Shown here: piece after piece, positions 17,381 to 26,648 of the stretch
How the letters are laid out: every line of letters starts with the position of its first letter
How positions within the stretch are numbered: position 1 is the first letter of the stretch
DNA from: Candidatus Thiodictyon syntrophicum
GTDB taxonomy: Bacteria; Pseudomonadota; Gammaproteobacteria; Chromatiales; Chromatiaceae
Length of the DNA: 64,000 nt
Assembly: GCF_002813775.1 (NCBI RefSeq)
Contig: NZ_CP020370.1
Coordinates: forward strand, 310,001 to 374,000
Direction of reading: 5' to 3'
Notes under the pieces: model-generated
What the model saw: only the letters and a program-made list of their open reading frames with translations
What the model was told of the DNA's origin: nothing
The model's database searches: none
Position numbers and translations under genes: made by a program

Positions 17381-18865
17381 ATGTCTATGACCACCCCGCG
17401 TCCGAGCATCCTGGTGGTGGATGACGAGGTCCTGTCGCTGGACACCCTCGCCCGCATCCTGGACGAGGAGTTCGATGTCCACACCGCCCCCAGCGCGGCG
17501 GCGGCACTGCGCTGCCTGGAGCACGACTACATCCAGGCCGTCATCTCCGACCAGCGGATGCCCGAGATGAGCGGGGTGGAATTCCTCGCCCGGGTGCGCG
17601 AACGCTGGCCGGACGTGGTGCGCCTGATCGTCTCCGGCTACACGGACGCGGACGACCTGATCGACGGCATCAACCGCGCCGGCATCTACCAGTTCATCAC
17701 CAAGCCCTGGCACCCGGACCAACTCCTGCTGAGCGTGCGCAACGCCTGCCGCCTGCACCAGCTCCAGCGGGAGAACGAGGTCCTGGCGCTGGAGATGCGG
17801 ATCACGACGCCGACCCTGGAGCAACGCATGGAGCGCCGCCGCGCCCAGCTCAAGCGCAACTTCCGGCTCGACACCATCAGCCGCACCCCGGCGAGCCCGC
17901 TCAACCAGGTCTGCGACCAACTCGCCCAGGTCGCCCCCTACGACGTGCCGGTACTGCTCACCGGCGAGTCGGGCACCGGCAAGGAACTCTTCGCCCGCGC
18001 CCTGCACTACAACAGCCCGCGGGCGGACAAGCCCTTCGTGGCCGAGAATTGCGCGGCCCTGGCCGACGACATCCTGGAGAGCGAACTCTTCGGCCACGAA
18101 CGCGGCGCCTTCACCGGCGCCGTCAACGCCCGCATCGGGCTCTTCGAGCAGGCCGACGGCGGGACCATCTTCTTAGACGAGATCGGCGAGGTCTCGGCGG
18201 CCTTCCAGGTCAAGCTCCTGCGCGTCCTCCAGGAGGGCGAGGTACGACCGGTGGGCAGCAACCGGCGCCGCCGGGTCGATGTGCGGGTGGTCGCCGCCAC
18301 CAACCGGGACCTGTACCGGGAGCGCCGCGTCGGCCGCTTTCGGGAGGACCTCTACTACCGCCTGGCCGGACTCTGCCTCCACCTGCCGCCGCTGCGCGAC
18401 CGGCGGGTCGACATCCCGCTCATCGCCCGCGCCATCCTGAAGGAACTGGTCGAGACCCTGGGCAAGGGGTGCCGCGGCATTACTGACGAGGCCATGGCCG
18501 GTCTCCAGGCCTACGACTGGCCGGGCAACGTCCGGGAACTGCGCAACGAGGTCCAGCGCATGCTCATCATGGCCCCGGGGGACCTGCTCGGGGTCGAATT
18601 GCTGGACCCGCGGCTCCTGCGCGGTGCCGTCCGGCGCGACCAGGACCGCACGGGCGCTGAGGCACCGGGCGCGACGCCGGCACCGCCGCCCGTCCCCGGC
18701 GGGCTCAAGGAGCAGGTGGAGGCCCTGGAAGAGCGGCTGCTGCGCGCGGCCCTGGACCGCCACGGCTGGAACAAGAGCCACGCGGCCGAGTCCCTGGGGC
18801 TGTCGCGCGTCGGCCTGCGCAACAAGCTGGAGCGCTATGGGCTGGTGCCCAAGACCGATGCCTGA
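17381..18865 (+). CDS. hupR: NtrC-family response regulator of the HupR/HoxA type
   Basis: The 494 residues comprise a receiver domain (SILVVDDEVLSLDTLARI; phospho-acceptor Asp57 in ISDQRMPEMSG), a linker, a sigma-54 AAA+ domain (Walker A GESGTGKE near 193, GAFTGA near 241, FLDEIGEV Walker B) and a Fis-type HTH at the end (ESLGLSRVGLRNKLERYG). The DQRMP receiver motif and its position after hydrogenase maturation genes fit HupR/HoxA, activators of uptake hydrogenase. GAFTGA is intact, so contact with sigma-54 is expected. No cognate HupT kinase gene is nearby. The leader consists of repeat D. Confidence 0.82.
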   Translation: MSMTTPRPSILVVDDEVLSLDTLARILDEEFDVHTAPSAAAALRCLEHDYIQAVISDQRMPEMSGVEFLARVRERWPDVVRLIVSGYTDADDLIDGINRAGIYQFITKPWHPDQLLLSVRNACRLHQLQRENEVLALEMRITTPTLEQRMERRRAQLKRNFRLDTISRTPASPLNQVCDQLAQVAPYDVPVLLTGESGTGKELFARALHYNSPRADKPFVAENCAALADDILESELFGHERGAFTGAVNARIGLFEQADGGTIFLDEIGEVSAAFQVKLLRVLQEGEVRPVGSNRRRRVDVRVVAATNRDLYRERRVGRFREDLYYRLAGLCLHLPPLRDRRVDIPLIARAILKELVETLGKGCRGITDEAMAGLQAYDWPGNVRELRNEVQRMLIMAPGDLLGVELLDPRLLRGAVRRDQDRTGAEAPGATPAPPPVPGGLKEQVEALEERLLRAALDRHGWNKSHAAESLGLSRVGLRNKLERYGLVPKTDA

Positions 18866-18948
18866 GCGCTTGGTCACGCCGGTCCCGGAAGCACCGCTGC
18901 CCAAATGCGCGGGCCATTGACTCCGGGCGCCCGACCTGCCGTGATCCC

Positions 18949-18970
18949 GTAGGGTGCGCCGTGCGCACCC
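18949..18970. repeat. Short palindrome, same arm as 8669-8762
   Basis: GTAGGGTGCGCCGTGCGCAC at 18949-18968 is nearly identical to the arms at 8669 and 8743. It lies between hupR and the MNT gene. Confidence 0.55.
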
Positions 18971-19021
18971 CGGCGCCCGCAAAGACCCCGGCCGCGGCGT
19001 GCAACGGTCTACACTGTCGTC

Positions 19022-19381
19022 ATGTCCGCCCCGGTTACACCCGCCGATACCGCCCGGCATCTGCGCCGACGACGCGAAGCCGCCCAGTCTGAAGGTGCCC
19101 GCCGTGCCGCACAGTTGCGCGCCCGGCTGCCCGGCGCCGCCGCCCGCCTACGCGACATCTACGGCGTCACCGGCGTTCGCCTGTTCGGTTCCCTGGCCAA
19201 CGGCACCTGCCGGGCAGACAGCGATGTGGATCTGGCCGTGACCGGTCTCGATCGGGCGCGTTATTTCGAGGCACTCGCGGACCTGATGGAGATCCTCGGC
19301 GCCCCGGTGGACCTGATCCGCATGGAAGAGGCACCGCCGACCCTGAGCGAGCGGATCGAAGTCGAGGGAGGAGCGCTGTGA
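19022..19381 (+). CDS. MNT-type nucleotidyltransferase antitoxin
   Basis: The product of 119 residues has the minimal nucleotidyltransferase motif RLFGSLANGTCRADSDVDLA, that is GS-x10-DxD, followed by DLIRMEEAP with a third acidic position. In MNT-HEPN pairs this enzyme AMPylates and silences the HEPN RNase. The stop overlaps a GTG that starts a HEPN-like frame, but that partner is only a stub. The gene itself looks complete. Confidence 0.8.
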   Translation: MSAPVTPADTARHLRRRREAAQSEGARRAAQLRARLPGAAARLRDIYGVTGVRLFGSLANGTCRADSDVDLAVTGLDRARYFEALADLMEILGAPVDLIRMEEAPPTLSERIEVEGGAL

Positions 19382-19542
19382 ACACCCTTGTGCAACGCCT
19401 GCGGGCCGAGCTCCGGTTCGACCGCGCTGCCTCGTCCAACAAGGCATCCGGCACGCCCCGCTTCTTCAACGCGGCGATCAGTCGCGCCGTGGGTCCGAAG
19501 GCTGACTTTGCCTCGTCGCGCCGCAGCCCCTCGCTGATGTAG
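19378..19542 (+). pseudogene. HEPN toxin stub
   Basis: The GTG overlaps the MNT stop (GTGA). The first 13 or so codons (MNTLVQRLRAELR) fit the start of a HEPN partner. From about 19415 the sequence belongs to the convergent CopG gene on the other strand, and the frame runs meaninglessly to a stop at 19540-19542. The catalytic R-x4-H of HEPN is absent. Confidence 0.5.
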
Positions 19543-19643
19543 GACTTGAGCAGCGGTTGGTAACCGGAAAAGCCCTTGTAGGGGGCGATTTCCTTGAGCG
19601 ACTCCACCACATCCACAGAGATACGCAGGGTGATGCTCGTCAT
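19415..19643 (-). pseudogene. CopG-family antitoxin, 3' truncated
   Basis: From the ATG at 19643 the product reads MTSITLRISVDVVESLKEIA, YKGFSGYQPLLKSYISEGLR and ALKKRGVPDALLDEAA, a ribbon-helix-helix protein of the CopG/BrnA kind. The native end is lost where it meets the HEPN stub; the open frame simply continues antisense to the MNT gene. No BrnT-like toxin was found beside it. Two toxin-antitoxin remnants have therefore been joined tail to tail. Confidence 0.6.
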
Positions 19644-19817
19644 GGGCCGGTCCTTCGACAGCCGCGCCTTGCCCATCGCCGGCCGGCAGGTGGCCGCGGG
19701 TCCCAAACCCATGGCGGGCCGTTGGCGGTTGCTCGACCAGGCGCCCGGCGGAGGGGGCCGGTTCCGGATGGAGTTGCCGCAGGGGCGGTGAAATGACAGC
19801 CCCCAGTGGGAGCGGCT

Positions 19818-20414
19818 TCAGCCGCGACGAGGCCAGGGCCGCTTGCGAGGTCTGCGCCGACTCATGAGCTGTTTGGCGCCGCGCTCCTTGAGCTTGCGGC
19901 GGGCCCAGTTCAGCGCCTTGACCCCGAGCTCGAGCCCGAGTCCGGCGGGGAGCGCCTCGGCCTGGTCCAGCCAGCCCGGGGCATTGTCGGCGATGCTGCC
20001 GAGCAGGCCCTCCTGGTCGGTGAGCAGGTCGTTGAAGGCGCGGTTCAGGTCCTCGGTCGGGTAGGCCAGCCCCCAGTAGGTCAGCAGCGCCACGTCGAAG
20101 ACGGTGAAGGCGCAGCGCCCGGACTTGCACAGGCTGCGGCGCAACTCCAGCAGGCCGCGGGCGGGCTCGCGCAGCGGTTCCACCGCCAGATCCAGGTCGC
20201 CCCAGACCTGCCGCCGCGGGTCCTGCGCGGCGAGGATGGCGCGCAGCCAACGGCACAGGGCACTCTTGCCCGTCCCGCCGACACCGTAGAAGCACAGGAG
20301 GTAGTGACGGTCATGGGCCAGGTCCGTGCGGGCGGCCTCAAAGGCGGCGATGGGCCGCTCGCGGTTGGTGAAGATCCGGTTCGCGACCGGGCGGGCGTAG
20401 CGGGAGCGGGGCAT
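19818..20414 (-). pseudogene. N-terminal fragment of a STAND-type NTPase
   Basis: The start MPRSRYARPVANRIFTNRE and the P-loop LCFYGVGGTGKSALCRWL (near residue 45) begin a typical bacterial STAND protein, with an AFTVFDVALLTYWGLAYP segment behind it. Such proteins usually continue for over 500 residues with a winged-helix and TPR repeats. Here the frame ends at 198 residues where the GGGAGCGGCTTCAGCCGCGA repeat begins (19808-19827). The downstream body is gone. Confidence 0.65.
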
Positions 20415-20479
20415 CGCGGCGTCCCTCCGGCACTGGGGGTGGCGGGGATTATCCCGAGCGCATGGCCCAGCCGCGCGGT

Positions 20480-20692
20480 TCAGATTTCTGCACTCCCCCC
20501 CTTGCGGTAGGCGTCCGCCTCCTCGGCCGTGAGGACACGCGCCTCCTCCTCGAGCATCACCGGGATGTCGTCACGGATCGGGTAGGCCAGGCGGCCGGAG
20601 ACCGAGATCAGTTCGCCATGCGCCTTGTCGTAGATCAGCGGTCCCTTGGTGACGGGACACACGAGGATTTCCAGCAGATTCTTGTCCAGCAT
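20480..20692 (-). CDS. Trm112/YcaR family protein
   Basis: The 70-residue product has the Trm112 core: [34 protein letters not shown]. In bacteria this small protein (UPF0434/YcaR) has an uncertain role; in eukaryotes Trm112 activates methyltransferases. Only one Cys remains of the two-CxxC zinc site seen in some relatives, as in E. coli YcaR. It lies between the truncated NTPase and tsaC on the same strand. Confidence 0.85.
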   Translation of the reverse strand: MLDKNLLEILVCPVTKGPLIYDKAHGELISVSGRLAYPIRDDIPVMLEEEARVLTAEEADAYRKGGSAEI

Positions 20693-20857
20693 CCTGATTC
20701 TCCGGTTTCTTGGGCGTTGCCATCGGGGTTGGGTGGGAGCGGCCGGCGGCGCCGCCGCGGTACCGGTCCGGTGGACCGGGATGATGGCCTCAGAGCCATG
20801 CCGCGGTAAAGCGCCGCGTCGCCCTGCGCGAGGGACAATCGACGATGCCTTGCGGGA

Positions 20858-21424
20858 TCACGGGCGCAGCACCCGCCCGGTGCGCCCGTCGCGGATGCTG
20901 GAGGGGCGGTCCGCCCCGGCGCAGGCCCCGACGAGGATCAGGTCCGGGCCGCCCGGCAGGTCGCGGCGGACCCTGAAGGCGGAGCGCGCCGGCGGGCGCT
21001 CTGCCACATTGGCGCTGGTGGAGACGATGGCCCCGCCGCAGGCGCGGCACAGGCCCGCGGCCAGCGGGTGATTGGTGACCCGTACCGCCAGGGTGTCGAA
21101 GCGGCCGCTGAGCCAGCGCGGGGTCTCGGGCCGCACCGGCAGCAGCCAGGTGTGGGGGCCCGGCCAGGAGGCCAGAACCACCGCCATGCGTGGCGGCGGC
21201 AGCCAGGCGACGAAGGGGGCCAACTGCTCCGGCCGGGCGGCGATCAGGATCAGACCCTTGGCCGGGTCGCGCCGCTTGAGCGCCAGCAGGCGCATGACCG
21301 CCGCCCGGTTCCAGGGGTCGCAGCCAAGCCCATAGACCGCCTCCGTGGGATAGGCGACCAGACCGCCGCCCGCGATGACCCGGGCGGCAAGGCGCAACCG
21401 GTGATTGAGAAAAGGTGCGGTCAT
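20858..21424 (-). CDS. tsaC: Threonylcarbamoyl-AMP synthase TsaC (Sua5/YrdC family)
   Basis: With the ATG at 21424 the protein has 188 residues, the usual TsaC length; an upstream in-frame start would add a disordered stretch. Key motifs are GGLVAYPTEAVYGLGCDP, the RNA/ATP-binding LALKRRDPAKGLILIA and the terminal GGAIVSTSANVAERPP. It makes threonylcarbamoyl-AMP from Thr, bicarbonate and ATP for the t6A modification of tRNA. It is cytoplasmic and conserved. In most genomes it sits near dprA or aroE; neither is here. Confidence 0.92.
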   Translation of the reverse strand: MTAPFLNHRLRLAARVIAGGGLVAYPTEAVYGLGCDPWNRAAVMRLLALKRRDPAKGLILIAARPEQLAPFVAWLPPPRMAVVLASWPGPHTWLLPVRPETPRWLSGRFDTLAVRVTNHPLAAGLCRACGGAIVSTSANVAERPPARSAFRVRRDLPGGPDLILVGACAGADRPSSIRDGRTGRVLRP

Positions 21425-21627
21425 GGTCCTGGGCGGCCCTCGGTGCCGGGGTTGATGGGAGGTGGCGGACAACGCGACGGCTTCGGGCTTATTCTACGGG
21501 CTGGCCGTCGGTGACGAAAAACCCGGCGTGGTCCCTGCCGCCGGTCGAGGCGGTGGCCGGTCTGCTGTGCGTTCGCCACCGGTTCCTGTTGGACCGCCGC
21601 CGCTGGCCGCAACGAGTGACTTAGGAA

Positions 21628-21795
21628 CGGTTCACGATAAGTTAAGCAAATCCATTCGGGACTGCCTGTAGCGCCATTTTCGTTGTCGTTGTCGTAATCG
21701 AGGTTGTCGTAGCGCCCCGGATTCTCTCGCACCCCAAAGTGCATCGCTTCTTCGATTACGACAACGACAACGATTGTGTTTAACTCGATCTTGAC
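21628..21795. repeat. Hexamer-armed palindromic element (copy E), upstream of solute-binding gene
   Basis: The order of segments is the same as in copy D: GGTTCACGATAAGTTAAGC, GTCGTTGTCGTAATCGAGG, AGCGCCCCGG, CTCTCGCACCCCAAAGTGCA, TCGATTACGACAACGACAAC, TTTAACTCGATCTTG. The palindrome is bounded by GTCGTTGTCGTAATCGA and TCGATTACGACAACGAC. It ends about 30 bases before the chosen start of the next gene and covers an alternative GTG start. Confidence 0.75.
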
Positions 21796-21823
21796 TCGTT
21801 ACATATCCATAACGGCTGCCCTG

Positions 21824-23152
21824 ATGATGTCCATGGCTGTGACCTTACCCCGCCCCCTGCGCGCCCTCGGCGCGGCCTGGCTGCTGTGTTGCGGCCTGGC
21901 CCCCGCCTGGGCGGCCGACCTTACCATCGCCTGCGGACGCGACGCGCAGACGACCGACCTGTGCCGGGACGCCGCCGCGGCCTGGGCCACCCGGACCGGC
22001 CACCGGGTACTGGTGCTCGGGACCCGGCCCGACGACGCCCAGCGCCTCGCGCGCTATCAGGAGTTGCTGGAGGTCGGTGCACCGGAACTGGACGTGCTGG
22101 AGATCGACGCCCTTTGGTGCGGCCGCCTGGCCCCCCATCTGGCCGACCTGCGGCCGCTGCTCGGCGGGGCCGAGTCGGGTTTTCTGCCCCCCTTGATCCG
22201 CAACGATACCGCCGGCGGCCGTCTGGTCGCGCTGCCCTGGTACCTGGAACTGGGCCTGCTTTATTACCGCTCGGACCTGCTCGCGCGCTACCAGTTGCCG
22301 ATACCCAGGACTTGGGCGGAACTGGCCGAGACCGCCCTGCGGCTCCAGGAGGCGCAACGGCTGCTGGGCAATCCCGGCTTCTGGGGCTTCGTCTGGGCCG
22401 GCGGGGAGGACGAGGCGCTCACTGCCACCGCCCTGGAGTGGATCGCCAGCCAAGGCGGCGGCACCCTGGTGGAGCCCGATGGACGGGTCTCGGTGAACAA
22501 TCCCCGCGCCCAGTTCGCCCTGCAGCGGGCCGCGGACTGGGTGCGCGGCATCACGCCGGAGGCGGCGCTGCACGCCACGCCGCCGGACAACCTGGCCGCC
22601 TTCGGCGCCGGGCAGGTCGCCTTCATGCGCCATTGGTCCGGCGCCTGGACGACCCTGCAGGGGGTCGCAACACCGGTCGCCGACCGCTTCGCGGTAGCAC
22701 CCCTGCCCCAGGGCGAGGGCGGCGGCGCCCGCCCTCCCGCCCTGGCCGCGGGTGCGGCCCTGGGCCCGGCCGCGACCCTGGGCGGCGGTCAGTTGGCGGT
22801 GTCGCGCTACAGTCACCACACCCCGCAGGCCGCGGACCTGGTGCTGTATCTCACCGGCGCCGCAGTGCAGCGGCAGCGCGCGCTGGCGGCCGGGTTCAAC
22901 CCGACCCGGGCCGACCTCTACACGGACCCGGACCTGCTGGACGCCCGGCCGCACCTGTCCGACCTGGCAGGTGCCCTCCCCGGGCTGGTCGCGCGCCCCT
23001 CGACCGCTACCGGGCGGCAGTATCCGCAGGTGAGCGCGGCCTTCGCCGCGGCCGTGCGCGCGGTCCTGAGCGGCCGGCAGACCCCGGACGCGGCCCTGGC
23101 GGGGCTGGCCCGCCGGCTCAATGACCTGAGCCGCGATGGCAGCGCCTGGTGA
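21824..23152 (+). CDS. Periplasmic sugar-type ABC solute-binding protein
   Basis: The start chosen at 21824 gives a normal signal peptide ending CGLAPAWAAD; an in-frame GTG at 21776 lies inside repeat E and adds an unlikely N-terminus. The mature protein has the family-1 solute-binding fold (TIACGRDAQTTDLCRDAAA, ELDVLEIDALWCGRLAPHL, LPWYLELGLLYYRSDLL, GQVAFMRHWSGAW), closest in pattern to maltose/trehalose binders. No permease or ATPase genes accompany it. It directly precedes two hybrid kinases on the same strand, so it may act as a receptor rather than a transporter part (inference). Confidence 0.75.
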   Translation: MMSMAVTLPRPLRALGAAWLLCCGLAPAWAADLTIACGRDAQTTDLCRDAAAAWATRTGHRVLVLGTRPDDAQRLARYQELLEVGAPELDVLEIDALWCGRLAPHLADLRPLLGGAESGFLPPLIRNDTAGGRLVALPWYLELGLLYYRSDLLARYQLPIPRTWAELAETALRLQEAQRLLGNPGFWGFVWAGGEDEALTATALEWIASQGGGTLVEPDGRVSVNNPRAQFALQRAADWVRGITPEAALHATPPDNLAAFGAGQVAFMRHWSGAWTTLQGVATPVADRFAVAPLPQGEGGGARPPALAAGAALGPAATLGGGQLAVSRYSHHTPQAADLVLYLTGAAVQRQRALAAGFNPTRADLYTDPDLLDARPHLSDLAGALPGLVARPSTATGRQYPQVSAAFAAAVRAVLSGRQTPDAALAGLARRLNDLSRDGSAW

Positions 23153-23190
23153 GCGCGGTCCGGGGGCCTCAGCGATGATCCTAAAATCCA

Positions 23191-23220
23191 CAGATGAACA
23201 CAGATGAACACAGATGAACA
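23191..23220 (+). repeat. Triplicate decamer
   Basis: CAGATGAACA occurs three times in direct succession between the solute-binding gene and the first kinase gene. Purpose unknown. Confidence 0.9.
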
Positions 23221-23259
23221 CCGCTACGATCAGGTAGTGTACGTCGATAGCCACTGGCG

Positions 23260-26200
23260 ATGGCTCACTGCCCGCAGTGGCGCCAACCTGCTCCAATCGG
23301 CCGGCACCGGCTTGCGCCCCTTGGCGGCGATCCCCAAGAAATTGGGCACGCCGCCCGGCAGCCCCTTCTGAAGCAGGACCCAACGCCGCCCCGCGGCCGG
23401 CCCCCCCGGGACGGCGCGGACCCGCTGCCCCCGCCGCGGGTGGTGACCGCCGAGCGGTGGCTCTTCCTCGGAGTCACCCTGGGCGTCGGCCTCGCCATGG
23501 CCGTGGCGCTGGCCTCGTTCCTGGCGATCTTGCGACTCCAGGAGGACGGCGCCCGGGTGGCCCAGACGCAGGAGGTCATCGGGGCGCTGGAGGGCGTGCT
23601 GACCACGGCCGCCGAGGCCGAAGCGGCGGCCCTGAACTATGTCACCCTCGGCGACGCCGACTTTCTGCGTCTCTACGACGACGCCGCCCGGGACCTGAAT
23701 GCGAACCTTGGCCGCGTCGGGCGTCTGGTCACGAGCCCTGAGCAGGTGCGGCGCTTACCCGTGCTGGCAATCCTGAGCGAACAGCGCATGGCCCATCTCG
23801 CGGTCCTGCTCGAGGTGCGGCGGCGCGAGGGATTCGGGGCCGCACAGGAAGGGATCGCCCAACGCGATCAGGAGCGGTTGCATCAGGCCATCCGGGGCCT
23901 CGTCACCGACCTGAAGGCCGCGGAGCGGGGGCTGCTGAAAAAGCGGTTGAGCAACTCCGAGCGCAGTGCCTCGGTCGCCCTGACGACCGTCGGTTTGGGC
24001 AGCCTGCTCTCGATCGGACTCACCGGCCTGGGCCTGTATTGGATTCGGCGGGGGCTGGCCGACAGCCGCCGGGCCCAGGCGGCCTTGGAGACCACCAACA
24101 CGGCGCTGGATCGGCGCTTCGCCGAGCGCACGGCCGAGTGGCACGCCAGCCGCGAACTCTTGGGGCAGATCATCGACAGCGCGCCCTCCGCCATCTTCGC
24201 CATGGATCGGTCACACCGCTACACCTCGACCAATGCGGCGCACCTGCGGATCTGCGGTAAGCCCGCCGACCTGGTGCTCGGCCGGACCGAACGCGAGGTC
24301 TTCGCGCGGGCCACGGCCGACCGGCTCTGGGCCGACAATGAGGAGCTGATGGAGCAGGGCCTCACCCGGCAATTCGAACAGGAACTGCTGCGCGAGGACG
24401 GCAGCACCATTACCGTGATGTCCACGAAATTCCCGTTGCGCAATGCGCAGGGGGAGGTCGTCGGACTGGGCGGCGTGACCACCGATATCACGGCACGGCG
24501 CGAGGCGGAGGAGGCGATCCACACGCTCAATGCGGAACTGGAGCAGCGGGTCACGCGCCGCACCGCCGAGGCGGTGGCCGCCAACGCGGCCAAGAGCCGG
24601 TTCCTGGCCCATATGAGCCACGAGATCCGCACGCCCATGAATGCCATGCTCGGCCTGACGCAGGTCCTGGAGGCGGACACGCTGGCGCCCGCGCAGCGGC
24701 AGATCGTGCAGCGGATCCGTTCCGCCAGGCGTTCGCTGCTCGGCATCATCAACGATATCCTCGACTTCTCCAAGATCGAGGCGGGCCAGATCCGGGTGGA
24801 GACCTGGCCCTTCGAACCGGCGCCCCTCTTCGCGCAAGTCGAGAGCCTGATGGGTGAGATGGCCCGCGCCAAGGGGCTTGGGTTCCGGATCGAGACACCG
24901 CCGGACCTGGCGCCCCGCGTCCTGGGGGACCCCTTGCGACTCGAACAGGTCCTCGTCAATCTGGTCGGCAACGCGGTGAAATTCACCGAGCGGGGCGAGG
25001 TCCAGGTCCGGGTGCGCCAACAGGAGACCCCGGCCGCCGCGGTGCGTCTGCACTTCGAGGTCACCGACACCGGGATCGGGATCGCGCCCGCGGACCTGGG
25101 CACCCTGGGGCGGCCCTTCTTCCAGACCGACGCCACCATCACGCGGCGCTTCGGCGGCACCGGGCTGGGCCTGACCATCAGTAAGCACCTGGTGGAGTTG
25201 ATGGGCGGGACCTTCGGCTGCGAGAGCACCCTCGGGGTCGGCAGCCGCTTCTGGTTCGAGCTGTCCTGCGCGCGGGCCGCCGGGGAGGAGTCCCGCGCGC
25301 TCCCGGCGACGCCGGCCGCGGACCGGACCGGGCCGCGCCTGCACGGGTTGCACTACCTGGTGGTGGACGACAGCGACATGAACCGGGACCTGCTCGAACG
25401 GGCGCTCGGGCGGGAGGGCGCCCGCGTCACCCTGGCCGCCGACGGTCGCCAGGCCCTGGAGCAACTGCGCACGCAACCCAACGGCTTCGCCGCCGTCCTC
25501 ATGGACATTCAGATGCCGGTGATGGACGGACTGGCCGCGACCCGCGCGATCCGCGCCGAGCTCGCCTTGCCCGACCTGCCGGTGATCGCCGTCTCGGCCG
25601 CGGTGCTGGCCGAACAGCAGCAGGCGGCGCATGCCGCCGGGGTCAACGACTTCCTGACCAAGCCGATTGACCTGGAGGAATTGGTCGCGGTCCTGCGGCG
25701 CTGGGGCGAGCCCCTGCCGGTGGCCGCGGTCCCGGCACCGGCCCCCGCGCCACCCGAGGACCCAGGCACCGCGGCCCCGGCGGAGTTTCCCGAGATCCCC
25801 GGCCTCGACACCCGCGGGGCGGCCGTCTTGCTCGGCCACGACCGGACCTTCTTTCTCAGTTTGGTGCGCCGGTTTGCCGCCCGCTTCGGCGTGGAGACGC
25901 GCCAGATCCGCGACGACCTGGCGCATGGTCAGGGGTCCGCGGCCGCCCGCCGGCTGCATGCGCTGCGGGGAATCGCGGGCAACATCGGCGCCCGCGACCT
26001 GGCGGCGACCGCCTTGGCGCTGGAACTGGGCATCACCGCGGGAGGCCCCGAAGTCGCGGGCCTGCTCGCGCAGTTCGAGGCGCAACTCCACGCCCTGCTG
26101 GCCGCCCTGAATCCCTGGCTGGAAACCCCGCCCCCGGGAGCCGCGGACCCGGGCGGCGCCGCACCGCTCGACCCGGCGGCGCTCGCGGCCCTGTGCGCCG

Positions 26201-26364
26201 CCCTGCGCCGCCGTGACCTGGCGGCCCGGGACCTGTTCAGCGAACTGCGCCCGGTCCTGACCAGGCACCATGGGGAGGCGGCGACCCAGGCCCTGGCGGA
26301 GCTGATCCAGACCCTGCGCTTCGATGCCGCACTGGCCCAACTGGAATCCGATCCGCAGCAGTAA
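23260..26364 (+). CDS. Hybrid sensor histidine kinase (TM-CHASE3-like-TM-PAS-HisKA-HATPase-REC-HPt)
   Basis: Two membrane helices (about 67-91 and 238-260) enclose a helical extracytoplasmic domain of CHASE3 type. A PAS domain (about 300-420) precedes the kinase core: His454 in [14 protein letters not shown]-binding boxes [15 protein letters not shown] and [10 protein letters not shown] receiver (Asp749 in [12 protein letters not shown]) and an HPt domain (His900 in [13 protein letters not shown]) complete an internal phosphorelay. The first 60 residues are Pro/Arg-rich and may not be translated; a GTG at 23440 is an alternative. The core is closely similar at DNA level to the kinase at 27896-31351, so they are tandem paralogues. 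Confidence 0.88.
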   Translation: MAHCPQWRQPAPIGRHRLAPLGGDPQEIGHAARQPLLKQDPTPPRGRPPRDGADPLPPPRVVTAERWLFLGVTLGVGLAMAVALASFLAILRLQEDGARVAQTQEVIGALEGVLTTAAEAEAAALNYVTLGDADFLRLYDDAARDLNANLGRVGRLVTSPEQVRRLPVLAILSEQRMAHLAVLLEVRRREGFGAAQEGIAQRDQERLHQAIRGLVTDLKAAERGLLKKRLSNSERSASVALTTVGLGSLLSIGLTGLGLYWIRRGLADSRRAQAALETTNTALDRRFAERTAEWHASRELLGQIIDSAPSAIFAMDRSHRYTSTNAAHLRICGKPADLVLGRTEREVFARATADRLWADNEELMEQGLTRQFEQELLREDGSTITVMSTKFPLRNAQGEVVGLGGVTTDITARREAEEAIHTLNAELEQRVTRRTAEAVAANAAKSRFLAHMSHEIRTPMNAMLGLTQVLEADTLAPAQRQIVQRIRSARRSLLGIINDILDFSKIEAGQIRVETWPFEPAPLFAQVESLMGEMARAKGLGFRIETPPDLAPRVLGDPLRLEQVLVNLVGNAVKFTERGEVQVRVRQQETPAAAVRLHFEVTDTGIGIAPADLGTLGRPFFQTDATITRRFGGTGLGLTISKHLVELMGGTFGCESTLGVGSRFWFELSCARAAGEESRALPATPAADRTGPRLHGLHYLVVDDSDMNRDLLERALGREGARVTLAADGRQALEQLRTQPNGFAAVLMDIQMPVMDGLAATRAIRAELALPDLPVIAVSAAVLAEQQQAAHAAGVNDFLTKPIDLEELVAVLRRWGEPLPVAAVPAPAPAPPEDPGTAAPAEFPEIPGLDTRGAAVLLGHDRTFFLSLVRRFAARFGVETRQIRDDLAHGQGSAAARRLHALRGIAGNIGARDLAATALALELGITAGGPEVAGLLAQFEAQLHALLAALNPWLETPPPGAADPGGAAPLDPAALAALCAALRRRDLAARDLFSELRPVLTRHHGEAATQALAELIQTLRFDAALAQLESDPQQ

Positions 26365-26648
26365 ACTGCTTGATTTCGAACCGGGGGCGACGGGCGCTCT
26401 GTGCGCCGCCGAGACCAGGCCGCCGCCATAAGGTAAATTATTGTAAATAAGGGACTTAATCGCAGGACAACAGGCTCGCGCGAAGCGGGGTCCCGGACTA
26501 TTGCACGTATAATTGCGCAAGAACCTGTTGATTCTGCTTATTCCCCCAGCCGGTGGCGCGTCTTTCGATGCCTGGCGTGCGAGCCGCGGCTCGTTGGTCT
26601 GAGGCGAGGCCTCGCCGATACGGGAAGACAGACCATGAGGCCTTGAAC

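Noticed and set aside
23204-23371. 55-codon ORF starting in the decamer repeat
   Set aside because: Composition is plausible ([18 protein letters not shown]), but there is no ribosome-binding site and no family, and it overlaps the kinase frame.
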